From positions 1-64,000 of the forward strand of contig JAUJOW010000011.1 in assembly GCA_030447445.1 (NCBI GenBank): a DNA stretch of 64,000 nucleotides, read 5' to 3'. The notes beneath the pieces are model-generated. The model worked only from the letters and a program-made list of their open reading frames with translations. It was not told the DNA's origin and searched no databases. The position numbers and the translations under genes are program-made. This stretch comes from Acidimicrobiales bacterium (GTDB taxonomy: Bacteria; Actinomycetota; Acidimicrobiia; Acidimicrobiales; Iamiaceae). Below, piece by piece: positions 8,727 to 16,900 of this stretch (position 1 is its first letter; each line of letters starts with the position of its first letter).

Positions 8727-9707
8727 GTGTCGTCCACCGCAGGATTCACCACGCAGAAGAGAGCCACCTTGCCGAAAGAGCGAGTCGAGCGGGACGAGGA
8801 AGACCTCGTTCGCCTGTACCTGACCGACATCGGGCAGTACCCGTTGCTCACCAAGGACGACGAGGTCCGCCTCGCCCAGGCCATCGAGGCCGGCAACTCG
8901 GCCCGCGACGCCCTGGTCGAGGGGGCCAAGGGGCTCACCGCAGCCCGCAAGCGGGACCTGCGCCGCCAGGCCAAGGGCGGCGAGGACGCCGAGCGCACCT
9001 TCGTCCAGTCCAACCTCCGGCTGGTGGTGTCGATCGCCAAGAAGTACCAGGCCTCGGGTCTGCCCCTCCTCGACCTGATCCAGGAGGGCAACCTCGGTCT
9101 CATGCACGCCGTCGAGAAGTTCGACTGGCGCAAGGGGTTCAAGTTCTCCACCTACGCCACCTGGTGGATCCGCCAGGCCATCACCCGCGGCATCGCCAAC
9201 ACCGGGCGCACGATCCGCCTCCCCGTCCACGCCGGCGACACTCTTGCCCGCCTCCAGAAGGCTCGGGCTCGCCTGGAGCTGAAGCTGGGGCGACCCGCCA
9301 CCCTCGCCGAGCTGTCGGCCGAGGTGGAGATGCCCGAGGACAAGGTGACCGAAGCGCTGCGCTTCGCCGCCGAGCCGCTGTCGCTGTCCGAGCCGCTGCG
9401 GGAGGACGGTGACGCCGAGCTGGGCGACGTGGTGGAGGACCGCTCGGCCGAGTCGCCGTTCGAGGTGGCCGCCACCGCGCTGCTGCCCGAGGAGATCAGC
9501 CGGCTGCTGGCCCCCTCGACGAGCGGGAGCGGGAGATCCTGAAGCTGCGGTTCGGTCTCGACCGTGGCGAGCCCCGCACCCTCGGAGGAGGTGGGGGAGC
9601 ACTTCAACCTCACCCGGGAGCGCATCCGCCAGATCGAGGCCCGGGCCATGTCGAAGCTGCGTCACCCCTCCTCGGACACCGGCGCCCGGGACCTGCTCGC
9701 CGTCTGA
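8727..9707 (+). CDS. RNA polymerase sigma factor (sigma-70 group 1/2), with two compensating frameshifts
   Basis: Regions 1.2, 2 and 3 are all clear: [17 protein letters not shown], then [34 protein letters not shown] and [13 protein letters not shown]. Region 4 is split: one C is missing in the run at 9511-9515, which would restore [21 protein letters not shown], and an extra G at 9584-9585 returns to the original frame, giving the region 4.2 helix [19 protein letters not shown]. As written, translation stops at 9540-9542 and would lack promoter -35 recognition. An essential-type sigma factor broken this way is most likely a consensus error. Start is either GTG 8727 or TTG 8769 (after AGAAGAGAG); the second gives a more typical N-terminus. 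Confidence 0.85.
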
Positions 9708-9728
9708 GTCGCGGCGCGCCCGGCGCCT

Positions 9729-10424
9729 TCACACGAGGTCAAGCAGCTCACTCAGGTCGGCGATGGTGCGGTGCGGCCCACCGGCGTGGAAGCCGTAGGG
9801 GTCGTGCAGCAGGGGGGTGAGCCCGGCGGCGGCCGCCGCCCGAACGTCGTTGAAGATGGTGTCGCCCACGTAGGCGATGTCCTCGCTGGGGTCGAGCCCG
9901 AGGAGCGGTAGGGCGTGGGTGAAGATGGCGGGGTCCGGCTTGGCCACGCCGACCACGTGGGAGTCGACCACGCAGGCCACGGCGGCCGAACGGCCCGTGC
10001 CCACCTGGCAGAGGCCCTCGTCGAGGAGCGTCCCCTCGATCTGGCCGGCGGCGTTGGAGACGACCCCGATGGGCACCTTCCGTTCGGCCAGCGCCCGCAG
10101 CACGTCGACCGCCCCGGGGAACGGTTCCCGCCAGTGGCGGTGCTCGAGGGTGGCGAGGAGGGCCTCGGCGGCCTCTTCGAGGCGGTCGTCGTCGACGCCG
10201 GCCTCGGCGGCGAAGCCACGGTGGTAGGCGAGCCAGTCCTCAAGCTCGGGACCGGCGCCGTCGGGGTCGGCGTGGTCGAGGGCGTACGCACCGGCGAAGT
10301 GGGCTCGCGTCAGGCGGGCCGGGTCGGGGTCACCGCCGAAGCGGGCCACCACCGGCCCGAGCACGGCCGGGTCGGGCACGACCAGCACCCCACCGGCGTC
10401 GAACAGGATGGCGTCGAAGGGCAT
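9729..10424 (-). CDS. HAD-superfamily hydrolase
   Basis: A 231-residue phosphatase-like protein with all four HAD motifs: motif I ILFDAGGVL (here the second Asp is replaced by Gly, DxG rather than DxD), motif II VVSNA, motif III lysine in VGVAKPDPAIF, and motif IV YVGDTIFNDVRAA. A helical cap domain sits between motifs I and II. The DxG variant of motif I is also seen in some DxD-less subfamilies (for example haloacid dehalogenase-type and some YjjG-like proteins), so the activity may not be classical phosphatase. It lies 21 bases downstream of, and convergent to, the sigma factor. Substrate unknown. Confidence 0.82.
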   Translation of the reverse strand: MPFDAILFDAGGVLVVPDPAVLGPVVARFGGDPDPARLTRAHFAGAYALDHADPDGAGPELEDWLAYHRGFAAEAGVDDDRLEEAAEALLATLEHRHWREPFPGAVDVLRALAERKVPIGVVSNAAGQIEGTLLDEGLCQVGTGRSAAVACVVDSHVVGVAKPDPAIFTHALPLLGLDPSEDIAYVGDTIFNDVRAAAAAGLTPLLHDPYGFHAGGPHRTIADLSELLDLV

Positions 10425-10498
10425 GGCGGCAGCTTCGCGGCCGCTGGTCCGGTCCCTGGAATCGTCGGGTGCCGAGGCCGGTCGGATCGAGGCTGCCC

Positions 10499-11770
10499 TC
10501 AGCTGCCCCGGGCCTCGCTCGCGCCCCGCCGGCCGGTTCTCGTCGCCCCTCCTCGTTCCACTTCGGGGAGATCCTCGACACGGGCGTCGAGCACCTCGAG
10601 CTGTCGTTCGAGAGGCCCGCTGCGGTCGGGCCCGACGACATCGAGCAGATCCAGTACCAAGGAGCGAATCCGGCGATGGATCTGCAGCGAGCTGGCACCC
10701 CAGTGGCGGATCTCGTCGAGCGCCAGGGCCACATGGTCGTCCCAGCTCGCCGAGGGCACCACGAGGCGCAGGTGCCCATCGGCGTCGTGGTGGGCGCCGG
10801 TCGGGTAGGGGCGTTGTGCCAGCTGACGGAGCAGGTCGTGGAGCTGGTCGAGGCACTGAACGGCGGTGGTCGGGTCGTTCACGCCCGGCGAGAGCGCCCT
10901 CTCGGCGATGTCGACGAGCTGGCGGAAGCCGAAGGCCACGTCCTGGCGCCCGCTGCGCTCTCGCTCGACCAGCACAGCTCGCAGCACCTTCTCCTCGTCG
11001 AGGTCTTCGCCGCCGGCCACCTCGAACAGCGGGGCGCCTCGCGGCACGAAGTCGCCGATCCGGGGGACGAGGCGGACCAGTGCGTCGGCTCGCTCGGCCA
11101 GGTCCACCAACCGCTCGTGCTGGACGACGACCACGACGCCGGCCTCGGGAGCAGTCAGCACCCTGGCGACGGGGTCGGGCTGGGCGGGGACGGGGAGCGG
11201 TTCGGCGTCGAACGGGTGCTCGCGTCCGATGGCCGCTTCGGTCTCCTTGCCGATGCGGGCGATGATGTTCACCACCCGGATCGACTGGGTGATGTGGTTG
11301 ATGTAGGCCACCAGCAGCCCGACGCTCACCACGGCCAGGAAGAAGGCGACGCTGATGGCGATGCCCGGGATGAAGCGCCCGGCGATGCCCTCTTCGCCCC
11401 GGACCTCCCGGAGCACGACGAGGGCGTAGACGAAGGTGGCGGTGAAGATCCCGAGGGTGAGCTGAACCCGGCGGTCGTGCAGGAACGTGCGAAGCACGCG
11501 TGGCGAGAACTGGCTGCTGGCGAGCTGCAGGACGACCAGGGTGACCGAGAAGACAAGGGCGGTGAGCGTGAGCATGCTGGAGGCGATGGCGCTCAGCAGC
11601 TCCCGGGAGCTGCTCGGTCCACCGGTGAAGGCGAACCCCCCGCCGTCGCGCTTTAGGGCCTCGTCGAGCTCCACGAGGCCGAGGGCGAGCGCGACGGCGA
11701 CTGCCAAGCAGAGAGCGGGCAGCAGCCAGAACGCTCCGGCCACCTGCTCTCGCAGCCGTCCCCAGCTCAT
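10499..11770 (-). CDS. DUF2254 family membrane protein
   Basis: A 423-residue protein with four predicted transmembrane helices in the first half: FWLLPALCLAVAVALALGLV, LLSAIASSMLTLTALVFSVTLVVLQLASSQF, LGIFTATFVYALVVL and AISVAFFLAVVSVGLLVAYINHI (each quoted only in part as needed), followed by a soluble C-terminal domain with FGFRQLVDIAERALSPGVNDPTTAVQCLDQL, the hallmark of DUF2254. Function unknown; predicted inner-membrane protein. It is divergent from a MscS-family channel gene with only 37 bases between starts, and both could concern envelope stress, though this is inference. A TACGAG box lies six bases before the ATG. Confidence 0.82.
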   Translation of the reverse strand: MSWGRLREQVAGAFWLLPALCLAVAVALALGLVELDEALKRDGGGFAFTGGPSSSRELLSAIASSMLTLTALVFSVTLVVLQLASSQFSPRVLRTFLHDRRVQLTLGIFTATFVYALVVLREVRGEEGIAGRFIPGIAISVAFFLAVVSVGLLVAYINHITQSIRVVNIIARIGKETEAAIGREHPFDAEPLPVPAQPDPVARVLTAPEAGVVVVVQHERLVDLAERADALVRLVPRIGDFVPRGAPLFEVAGGEDLDEEKVLRAVLVERERSGRQDVAFGFRQLVDIAERALSPGVNDPTTAVQCLDQLHDLLRQLAQRPYPTGAHHDADGHLRLVVPSASWDDHVALALDEIRHWGASSLQIHRRIRSLVLDLLDVVGPDRSGPLERQLEVLDARVEDLPEVERGGATRTGRRGASEARGS

Positions 11771-11807
11771 CGGGCTCTCGTACCCGAAAGGCGGGTAGAC
11801 AAGTCCC

Positions 11808-12713
11808 GTGGAGCGGCTGTGGGAGCTCGTGGTCGATAGCGAGAGCGTCGCCGGGCGCTTGGTCACGAGTGCGGTCGTCGTCGGGTTCGGGGTGCTCCTC
11901 GCCTCCCTGCTCGGGCGGCTGTTCTCCCGGCGCACCTCCGACCCGTACAGCCGCTTCTATGCCCGCAAGGCGAGCCGCTACGCCGTCGCCCTGGTGGTAC
12001 TCATCGCCCTCGCCGTGGTCTGGCAGGCCTTCGCCGGGCGGATCGGCGTGGTGCTCGGCCTCGCCACCGCTGGGGTCGCCTTCGCCATGCAGGAGGTCAT
12101 CGGGGCCCTTGCTGGTTGGTTCAACATCGTGAGCGGGCGCATCTTCAGAGTTGGCGACCGCATCGAGATGGGAGGCGTCCGCGGCGACGTCATCGACCTC
12201 ACGCCACTGCGCACGAAGGTCCTCGAGATCGGCTCGGTCGCCGAGGATGAGAGTTGGGTGAAGGGCCGCCAGTTCACCGGAAGGATCGTGGCCATCTCCA
12301 ACAAGGCCACCTTCACGGAGCCGGTCTTCAACTACAGCGCGGTCTTCGACTTCATCTGGGAGGAGCTCACCCTCCCGATCGCCCACGGCTCCAACTGGCA
12401 GGCGGCGGAGCGCATCCTCTTCGAAGAGGCGAGGCGGATCTCGGCGAGCGAGGGAGCGAGGCAGGCGATCGATCAGATGGCCAATCGCTACCCGGTCCCC
12501 CGGACCGAGGTGGAGCCCCGGGTCTTCGCCCGAGCCACCGACAACTACCTCGAGCTGGCCGCCCGCTTCGTCGTCCCCGTCCGCACCGCTCGCAGCGCCA
12601 AGGACGACTTGACCCGGCGGGTGCTCGCCCGCCTGCGCCATGCGGGGATCGAGGTGGCCTCCCCCACGCAGGACGTCACCCTCCGAGTCGCCGACTCGAA
12701 CGACACACCGTGA
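11808..12713 (+). CDS. MscS-family mechanosensitive ion channel
   Basis: A 301-residue membrane protein with three N-terminal helices (about residues 17-38, 55-75 and 79-100) and the pore/beta-domain signature of MscS: ATAGVAFAMQEVIGALAGWF then GRIFRVGDRIEMGGVRGDV and LRTKVLEIG. A C-terminal alpha/beta domain completes the fold. Such channels open under membrane tension to release osmolytes on hypo-osmotic shock. Between the beta domain and the C-terminus there is a slightly extended region (VAEDESWVKGRQFTGR) rather than the short loop of E. coli MscS. The GTG start at 11808 has TAGACA shortly upstream and no strong ribosome-binding site. Confidence 0.88.
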   Translation: MERLWELVVDSESVAGRLVTSAVVVGFGVLLASLLGRLFSRRTSDPYSRFYARKASRYAVALVVLIALAVVWQAFAGRIGVVLGLATAGVAFAMQEVIGALAGWFNIVSGRIFRVGDRIEMGGVRGDVIDLTPLRTKVLEIGSVAEDESWVKGRQFTGRIVAISNKATFTEPVFNYSAVFDFIWEELTLPIAHGSNWQAAERILFEEARRISASEGARQAIDQMANRYPVPRTEVEPRVFARATDNYLELAARFVVPVRTARSAKDDLTRRVLARLRHAGIEVASPTQDVTLRVADSNDTP

Positions 12714-12723
12714 GGAACCTTCA

Positions 12724-13152
12724 TTGACCGCCCCCGACGACCCGTGGTGGCGTGACTTCGTCGCCGCCCTCCCCGCCCGCACGGCCAAGCTGGCCACGGT
12801 CCGGGCCGACGGTGCCCCCCACGTGGTCCCGGTGTGGGTGGCCCTCGACGGCGACGACCTTCTCTTCACCACTGGCGCACGTACGAGCAAGGGTCAGGCG
12901 TTGCGCCGTGACCGGCGGGTGGCGATGTGCTTCGACGACGAGGTCCCGCCGTTCGCCTTCGTGCTGGTAGGAGGGACGGCCTCGATCAGCGAGGATCCCC
13001 ACGAGCTGCTGCGGTGGGCGACGGTGATCGGCGGCCGCTACATGGGCGACGATCAGGCCGAGGCCCTCGGACGGCGCAACGGTGTGCCCGGTGAGCTCCT
13101 CGTGCGGGTGACGCCCACCAAGGTGATCGTCGAGCGCGGTGTCGCCGGCTGA
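12724..13152 (+). CDS. PPOX-class (F420/FMN-dependent) pyridoxamine 5'-phosphate oxidase-like protein
   Basis: A 142-residue single-domain protein with the split-barrel pattern KLATVRADGAPHVVPVWVAL, LLFTTGARTSKGQALRRDRR and VALxFDDE-like strands, typical of the actinobacterial F420-dependent PPOX family (TIGR03618-like). These enzymes reduce or bind F420 or flavin. The TTG at 12724 is chosen because GAGG lies at the right distance upstream (12712-12715) and because it begins just after the MscS stop. No F420 synthesis gene is present, although the zincin at 45.8 kb belongs to a family sometimes annotated as F420-associated. Confidence 0.78.
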   Translation: MTAPDDPWWRDFVAALPARTAKLATVRADGAPHVVPVWVALDGDDLLFTTGARTSKGQALRRDRRVAMCFDDEVPPFAFVLVGGTASISEDPHELLRWATVIGGRYMGDDQAEALGRRNGVPGELLVRVTPTKVIVERGVAG

Positions 13153-13177
13153 TGCCGCCTGGGCGGGGGTGGACGGG

Positions 13178-13273
13178 TGGCGGAGGTGGACGGGAATCGA
13201 ACCCGCCGTGCAGGGATCGCCTGCACCACCCGCTTTGAAGGCGGGGGCTGCCACCAGGTCAGCTGACACCTCC
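13178..13273 (-). tRNA. selC: tRNA-Sec (anticodon TCA)
   Basis: The reverse strand folds as a long tRNA: a 5' GGAGGTG pairs with CACCTCC at the 3' end; a D-arm stem GCTG/CAGC; a 5-bp anticodon stem CCCGC/GCGGG around loop CTTCAAA with anticodon TCA; a long variable arm GTGCAGG/CCTGCAC; and a T-arm GCGGG-TTCGATT-CCCGT. The 3' CCA is encoded (13178-13180). Length is 93 nt plus CCA, far longer than ordinary tRNAs, and TCA reads UGA, so this is the selenocysteine tRNA and not a tRNA-Ser. The eighth acceptor pair is a mismatch. It implies that the genome makes selenoproteins; selA, selB and selD are not in the window. Confidence 0.93.
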
Positions 13274-13280
13274 GCCGGGC

Positions 13281-13286
13281 AACGTA
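13281..13286 (-). promoter_or_regulatory. Candidate -10 box (TACGTT) of the selenocysteine tRNA gene
   Basis: On the reverse strand TACGTT ends seven bases before the first G of tRNA-Sec, the correct distance for a -10 element. No -35 box is recognisable. Confidence 0.4.
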
Positions 13287-13513
13287 GCTGGAGCAGGGGT
13301 TTCCTGACCTCAGCGGGAGACCACCAACTGGTCGGACCCCGCGAAACCCCCGCGAGAGCTGCGGGACATGCAGACGCTGCCCGTCACGCCGACCCGGCAC
13401 GACGACGGTCTATGCCAGGCGCCGCCAGAACTTCGACCGCCACGCGGCCTACGTGGTGGTCGCCTTCGTCGCCGGAGGCTGACACCTTGACTTTCGTAGT
13501 ACAGTATTGCCGT

Positions 13514-13588
13514 GTGGAGATCCATCCGTCCGCTCGCCGCCACGGCATCCCCCTTCGGGCTGTTTACCGGAAGCTGTTCGGACCATGA
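13514..13588 (+). pseudogene. Truncated toxin-like protein (stub) upstream of an RHH antitoxin
   Basis: A 24-residue frame (GTG 13514 to TGA 13586) begins VEIHPSARRHGIP, which matches the N-terminus of a small actinobacterial protein family, usually about 80-90 residues long, that is encoded immediately upstream of the same ribbon-helix-helix protein found here. The remaining residues (LRAVYRKLFGP) do not continue the family, so the centre and C-terminus appear to be lost. Its stop overlaps the start of the next gene (ATGA). A TACAGT box lies eight bases before the GTG. The toxin assignment is inference from gene context. Confidence 0.5.
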
Positions 13589-13869
13589 CCAAGCGAACCT
13601 ACGGACACACCAAGTCAGGCAAGCCCGTCGACGACGACCTCATCGAGAAGCTGGCTGAGGAAGCCGAGGATGGCTACGACGTCGAAGAGATCATCGCTCG
13701 CCGGGGCAAGCGCGGCCGGCCGCGGCTTGGTGCGGCCCCCTCGACCGTCGAGTCCGTGCGGCTCGATCCCGAGCTCAAGGACCGGCTTGCTCGGCGTGCC
13801 GAAGAGGAGGGAGTCCCGGTCTCAGAGGTCATCCGAGAGGCGCTCCGACATCACCTCGAAGCCAGCTGA
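13585..13869 (+). CDS. Ribbon-helix-helix (CopG/Arc-like) antitoxin-type protein
   Basis: A 94-residue protein: a conserved N-terminal half (TKRTYGHTKSGKPVDDDLIEKLAEEAE...GYDVEEIIARR) and a C-terminal ribbon-helix-helix, STVESVRLDPELKDRLARRAE followed by GVPVSEVIREALRHHL (shortened here). The RHH would bind DNA as a dimer and repress its own promoter; the N-terminal part of this family is thought to contact the partner protein. The partner upstream is reduced to 24 residues, so the antitoxin seems to persist alone. The start overlaps the stub's stop by four bases. Confidence 0.78.
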   Translation: MTKRTYGHTKSGKPVDDDLIEKLAEEAEDGYDVEEIIARRGKRGRPRLGAAPSTVESVRLDPELKDRLARRAEEEGVPVSEVIREALRHHLEAS

Positions 13870-13973
13870 CTACCTGCCCCCAAACGCCGGCTTCGTCTGT
13901 CATCGCCGCCGGGAGGGCCGCCGACGAAGGAACTGGCACCGCTGTGGCCGCACCGTGCGGGCACGATGAGGAG

Positions 13974-14726
13974 ATGAACCGGGGTGTCGGCGGCGATGCC
14001 GGCGACGAGCTACTCGTCGAACAGCGTGACTTCTACCAAGCGGACGCAAGGCAGTTTGACCACTGGCTGTCCACGCTGGTCGACGACGACAACGCGGATC
14101 TCCAGGCCCGCACCTACCGGACCGGCCGTCAACGCATCGCTGGTGTGTTCGAGCAGTCAGCGCCACTCGGCCGGGTGCTCGAGATCGCGGCAGGCACCGG
14201 CCGCCTCGCCGAGCTGTACCTGCCCCACGCCTCCTCGATCGTGCTCCTTGATTCGTCATCGGAGATGCTGAATCTCGCCGGCGAGCGACTCCTTCCTGCC
14301 AGAGCCGAGGTCACACTCATCCAAGCGGACGTGTTCGAATGGGACGACGACGGTCGAACCTTCGACACGGTCATCTTCGCTGCGTGGCTCCACCACGTGC
14401 CGCATTCCCGATTCGAGTCGTTCTGGCGGAGGATCGAGCGGCTGCTGACCAAGGAAGGGGAGGTGATCTTCGACTTCCCCGACGCTCGGGTGCCGTCGTC
14501 GGGACGAATCGAGGTGCCAGATGAACCCACGGTCGCCTACAGCTTCTACGCACCGGTGGACGGGATCAGCATCCGCGACCATGGCGGACGCCGTTGGCGG
14601 GTCGTGCACAACAATCTGTGGGATCCCGCTGATCTTTCAGCCCGGCTGGCCGAGCTCGGATGGCGTATGACGGCGCTCGGGCCTGGACTGTTCGACAACG
14701 TCAAGTGGGCCACAGCCCGCCGCTGA
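13974..14726 (+). CDS. Class I SAM-dependent methyltransferase
   Basis: A 250-residue protein with the Rossmann-type methyltransferase motif I VLEIAAGTGRLAELYLP, motif II acidic residue in IVLLDSSSEML, and the post-motif FDTVIFAAWLHHVPHSRFESF that corresponds to the DLHHxP region of small-molecule methyltransferases. The substrate is unknown. The ATG at 13974 follows GATGAGGAG. It is the first of two unrelated methyltransferases in this accessory stretch. Its base composition appears less extremely GC-rich than that of the core genes. Confidence 0.82.
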   Translation: MNRGVGGDAGDELLVEQRDFYQADARQFDHWLSTLVDDDNADLQARTYRTGRQRIAGVFEQSAPLGRVLEIAAGTGRLAELYLPHASSIVLLDSSSEMLNLAGERLLPARAEVTLIQADVFEWDDDGRTFDTVIFAAWLHHVPHSRFESFWRRIERLLTKEGEVIFDFPDARVPSSGRIEVPDEPTVAYSFYAPVDGISIRDHGGRRWRVVHNNLWDPADLSARLAELGWRMTALGPGLFDNVKWATARR

Positions 14727-14859
14727 CACCCGGCTCTCCCGGGGGCCTGGATCTGCGCGCGTCACGTCGACGCGGGCGTTCGGGGCTGGACGCCCAAGGA
14801 CTCCCGCAGTCGCCGGCTTGGGGTGCATTGGGGCCGCTTACGCACCGGGTCAAGGACCG

Positions 14860-15449
14860 CGGGGGGTCTCCGTCGGCGAGGACGTTGAACGTCGTGGGGT
14901 CGCCGTGGACCACGCACGTCGCGAGCTCGGCATACCTGACCCGCTCGAGATCCGCCCTGAAGCGATCCAACAGCTGCCGCAAGAGCTCGACGCCGTCCGT
15001 CGATCCCATCGTGGCCGCGGCACCGGTCCAGTCGACGATCTTGTGCAAACACCCCAGCGGTGCTGCCGAAGGGCGAGCGCCGTATCCAGACGTGACTTCG
15101 GCCGAGATCTGATGGAAGGCGGCCAGGAAGCTCCGACATCGTGGGGTGACGGCCTGTCGTCGTAGCCGATCTCGTGGCCGGGCAGGAAGGAGAGGGCTTC
15201 CCACGTTCCGGAGGGGTGCTTCAGCAACGACTCACCCGCGAAGAGGCCCAGCGGTTCGGGTACCGGGAACCTCCCGACGAGCGCCGCGAGCGCGCTATGC
15301 ACCCACGCAGCGTCCTCGTCAACACCGCGGCGGAGCACGAGGGCACCCTCGGGAGCGGTGGCTACCCAGACCCGAGCGCCACGACCGGCTCGCAGAGCAC
15401 CGCGTCGTCGAGCCCAGCGGCCGCGAGCACATCCCGAGGGGGACGTCAT
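14860..15449 (-). pseudogene. Aminoglycoside phosphotransferase-family pseudogene
   Basis: Two reading frames on this strand together give parts of a choline/aminoglycoside kinase: VWVATAPEGALVLRR, then FPVPEPLGLF and WEALSFLPGHEIGYDD in one frame, and FLAAFHQISAEV followed by the catalytic loop HGDPTTFNVLADGDPP (Brenner-type HxDxxxxN) in another. The shift falls near 15150. After the catalytic loop the family's metal-binding DFE/DWE motif and the C-terminal lobe are missing, so this is a real truncation and not only an indel. It lies between two methyltransferase genes. Confidence 0.6.
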
Positions 15450-15516
15450 CGGACACGCCGGCAAGCGTGCCACCGTCGCACCGACTGTCCCGGAACGCCG
15501 CAGCGGGAGGTCGACG

Positions 15517-16302
15517 ATGTGCCGCCGCTGTCAGGATCTGAGCGTGGGACGGTCCTTCGAGGAGCTGGTCGATGAGGCACAGCACGCCCCGATCACCGGT
15601 TGGGACTTCGGCTGGCTGGAAAGGCGGGCCATCGAGGAGCGCCCGACCTGGCGCTACTTCGACCGGGTCGCAGAGCGGGCAGGGGCCGTGTCGAGCCTGC
15701 TCGACCTGCAAACAGGAGCGGGCGGGATGATCGTTGACCTGCCGACGCTTCCGAAGCTCACGGTTGCAACAGAGGGCTACCCGCCGAACGTCGAGGTGGC
15801 GGCCAGCCGACTTCGGACCCGCGGCGCCCACCTCATCTGGACCCAGGAAGACCGCGCCGCGCTGCCACTGGCAGCCAACACGTTCGAGCTCGTCACAAGC
15901 CGGCACCCGGTCGACACCTGGTGGGACGAGATCGCCAGAGTTCTGCGGCCCGGCGGCACCTACCTCGCACAGCACGTGGGACCGCACAGCCTCCGGGAGC
16001 TCAGCGAGCTCCTGATGGGACCGCTTCCATCGAGCTCGAAGCGAGAACCCGAAGCGGCGCGACGAGCGGCGCAGCGTGCCGGTCTCATCATCACCGAGCT
16101 CCGCCAGGAGCGACCTCGCACGGTGTTCAACGACATCGGCGCAGTCGTGTACTTCCTCCGGCTCGTTGTCTGGATCGTTCCCGGGTTCACCGTCGAGAGG
16201 TACCGCCAGCAGCTCCAGGCGCTCCATGACCGAATCGAGCGCGACGGCGCCTTCGTGACCAACGCCAGCAGGGTGCTCGTCGTGGCCACCAAGCCACAGT
16301 GA
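15517..16302 (+). CDS. Class I SAM-dependent methyltransferase
   Basis: A 261-residue protein with a methyltransferase core: LLDLQTGAGGMIVDLP (motif I), LTVATEGYPPNVEVAASRL (motif II), then DRAALPLAANTFELVTSRHPV and the strand-turn IARVLRPGGTYLAQHVGP that ends the SAM fold. The C-terminal half is basic and helical. Target unknown. ATG 15517 has GGGAGG upstream; an in-frame GTG at 15544 would also retain the whole domain. It follows the phosphotransferase pseudogene on the opposite strand. Confidence 0.82.
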   Translation: MCRRCQDLSVGRSFEELVDEAQHAPITGWDFGWLERRAIEERPTWRYFDRVAERAGAVSSLLDLQTGAGGMIVDLPTLPKLTVATEGYPPNVEVAASRLRTRGAHLIWTQEDRAALPLAANTFELVTSRHPVDTWWDEIARVLRPGGTYLAQHVGPHSLRELSELLMGPLPSSSKREPEAARRAAQRAGLIITELRQERPRTVFNDIGAVVYFLRLVVWIVPGFTVERYRQQLQALHDRIERDGAFVTNASRVLVVATKPQ

Positions 16303-16551
16303 GGCCCACAAGCTGTGAGCGCGTTTCCCCCGGAACGCCGGCTGATGGACGTCGGTTCGGTCAGAGACAGCGGGTCGCCACTTCGAGGAACGCCATGCCG
16401 TCGTCACTGTCGAAGTCACGTAGGTTGGCGTAGCTCCACCTGCGTCATGGCATCACCCGTGACGAGGGTCGGTGTTCGAAGGCGCCCTGCCGCTTCCCGC
16501 ATCGCCTGCTGTCCCACCGGGCGAGACTGCCCTTGGCGCTACCGTCGGTCC
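16303..16551. other. Gene-free stretch between the methyltransferase and the ABM gene
   Basis: No coding region is supported. On the reverse strand a short frame near 16370-16435 reads RDFDSDDGMAFLEVATR and looks like the C-terminus of a lost gene, but it is too short to assign. Confidence 0.3.
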
Positions 16552-16848
16552 GTGCTCATCGTCACCGGCAGCATCCGGGCCCGGCCTGACACCATCGACC
16601 AGGTGCTCGCCCTGAGCCTCGAGCACGTCCACCGCTCCCGCCAGGAGCCGGGATGCCTCCTGCACTCGGTTCATCGCGACGCCGAGGATCCGCTCCGGGT
16701 GGTGTTCCTCGAGCACTGGGAGGACGCCGACGCGCTTCGCAGCCACTTCGGCGTGCCGGCGTCGGGCGCCTTCGTGAACGAGGCGTCGGCCCTCGCCGCC
16801 GCCCCGCCCGAGATGGCGATCTACGACGCCCAACCGGCGTCGCTCTGA
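16552..16848 (+). CDS. ABM-domain (putative quinol monooxygenase-like) protein
   Basis: A 98-residue dimeric alpha/beta barrel protein: VLIVTGSIRARPDTID, then SRQEPGCLLHSVHRDAEDPLRVVFLEHWED (quoted in part) and ALRSHFGVPASGAFV, a pattern shared with YgiN-like quinol monooxygenases. The His/Trp-rich strand EHWEDADALRSHF is typical. Activity is not provable from sequence. GTG 16552 is chosen because the family begins there; the upstream in-frame region is not conserved in character. Confidence 0.72.
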   Translation: MLIVTGSIRARPDTIDQVLALSLEHVHRSRQEPGCLLHSVHRDAEDPLRVVFLEHWEDADALRSHFGVPASGAFVNEASALAAAPPEMAIYDAQPASL

Positions 16849-16900
16849 GGTCGACGGCGGCGACGCCAGCGTTCTCCCCGACGGCCACCCCACGGGCATC

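Noticed and set aside
9540-9542. TGA inside the sigma factor as a selenocysteine codon, given the tRNA-Sec in the window.
   Set aside because: The residues before it are already out of frame relative to the family, and restoring the missing base removes the TGA. No SECIS-like hairpin is evident.
9729-12890. A single reverse-strand open frame of about 1050 residues.
   Set aside because: It is the HAD gene (9729-10424) extended upstream through GC-rich sequence. The extra part is antisense to the DUF2254 and MscS genes, is Arg/Pro/Gly-rich and has no family content.
13178-13273. The tRNA as tRNA-Ser because of its long variable arm.
   Set aside because: The anticodon loop CTTCAAA gives TCA, which reads UGA. 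Serine tRNAs for UCN codons have anticodons ending in GA, so selenocysteine is the fit.
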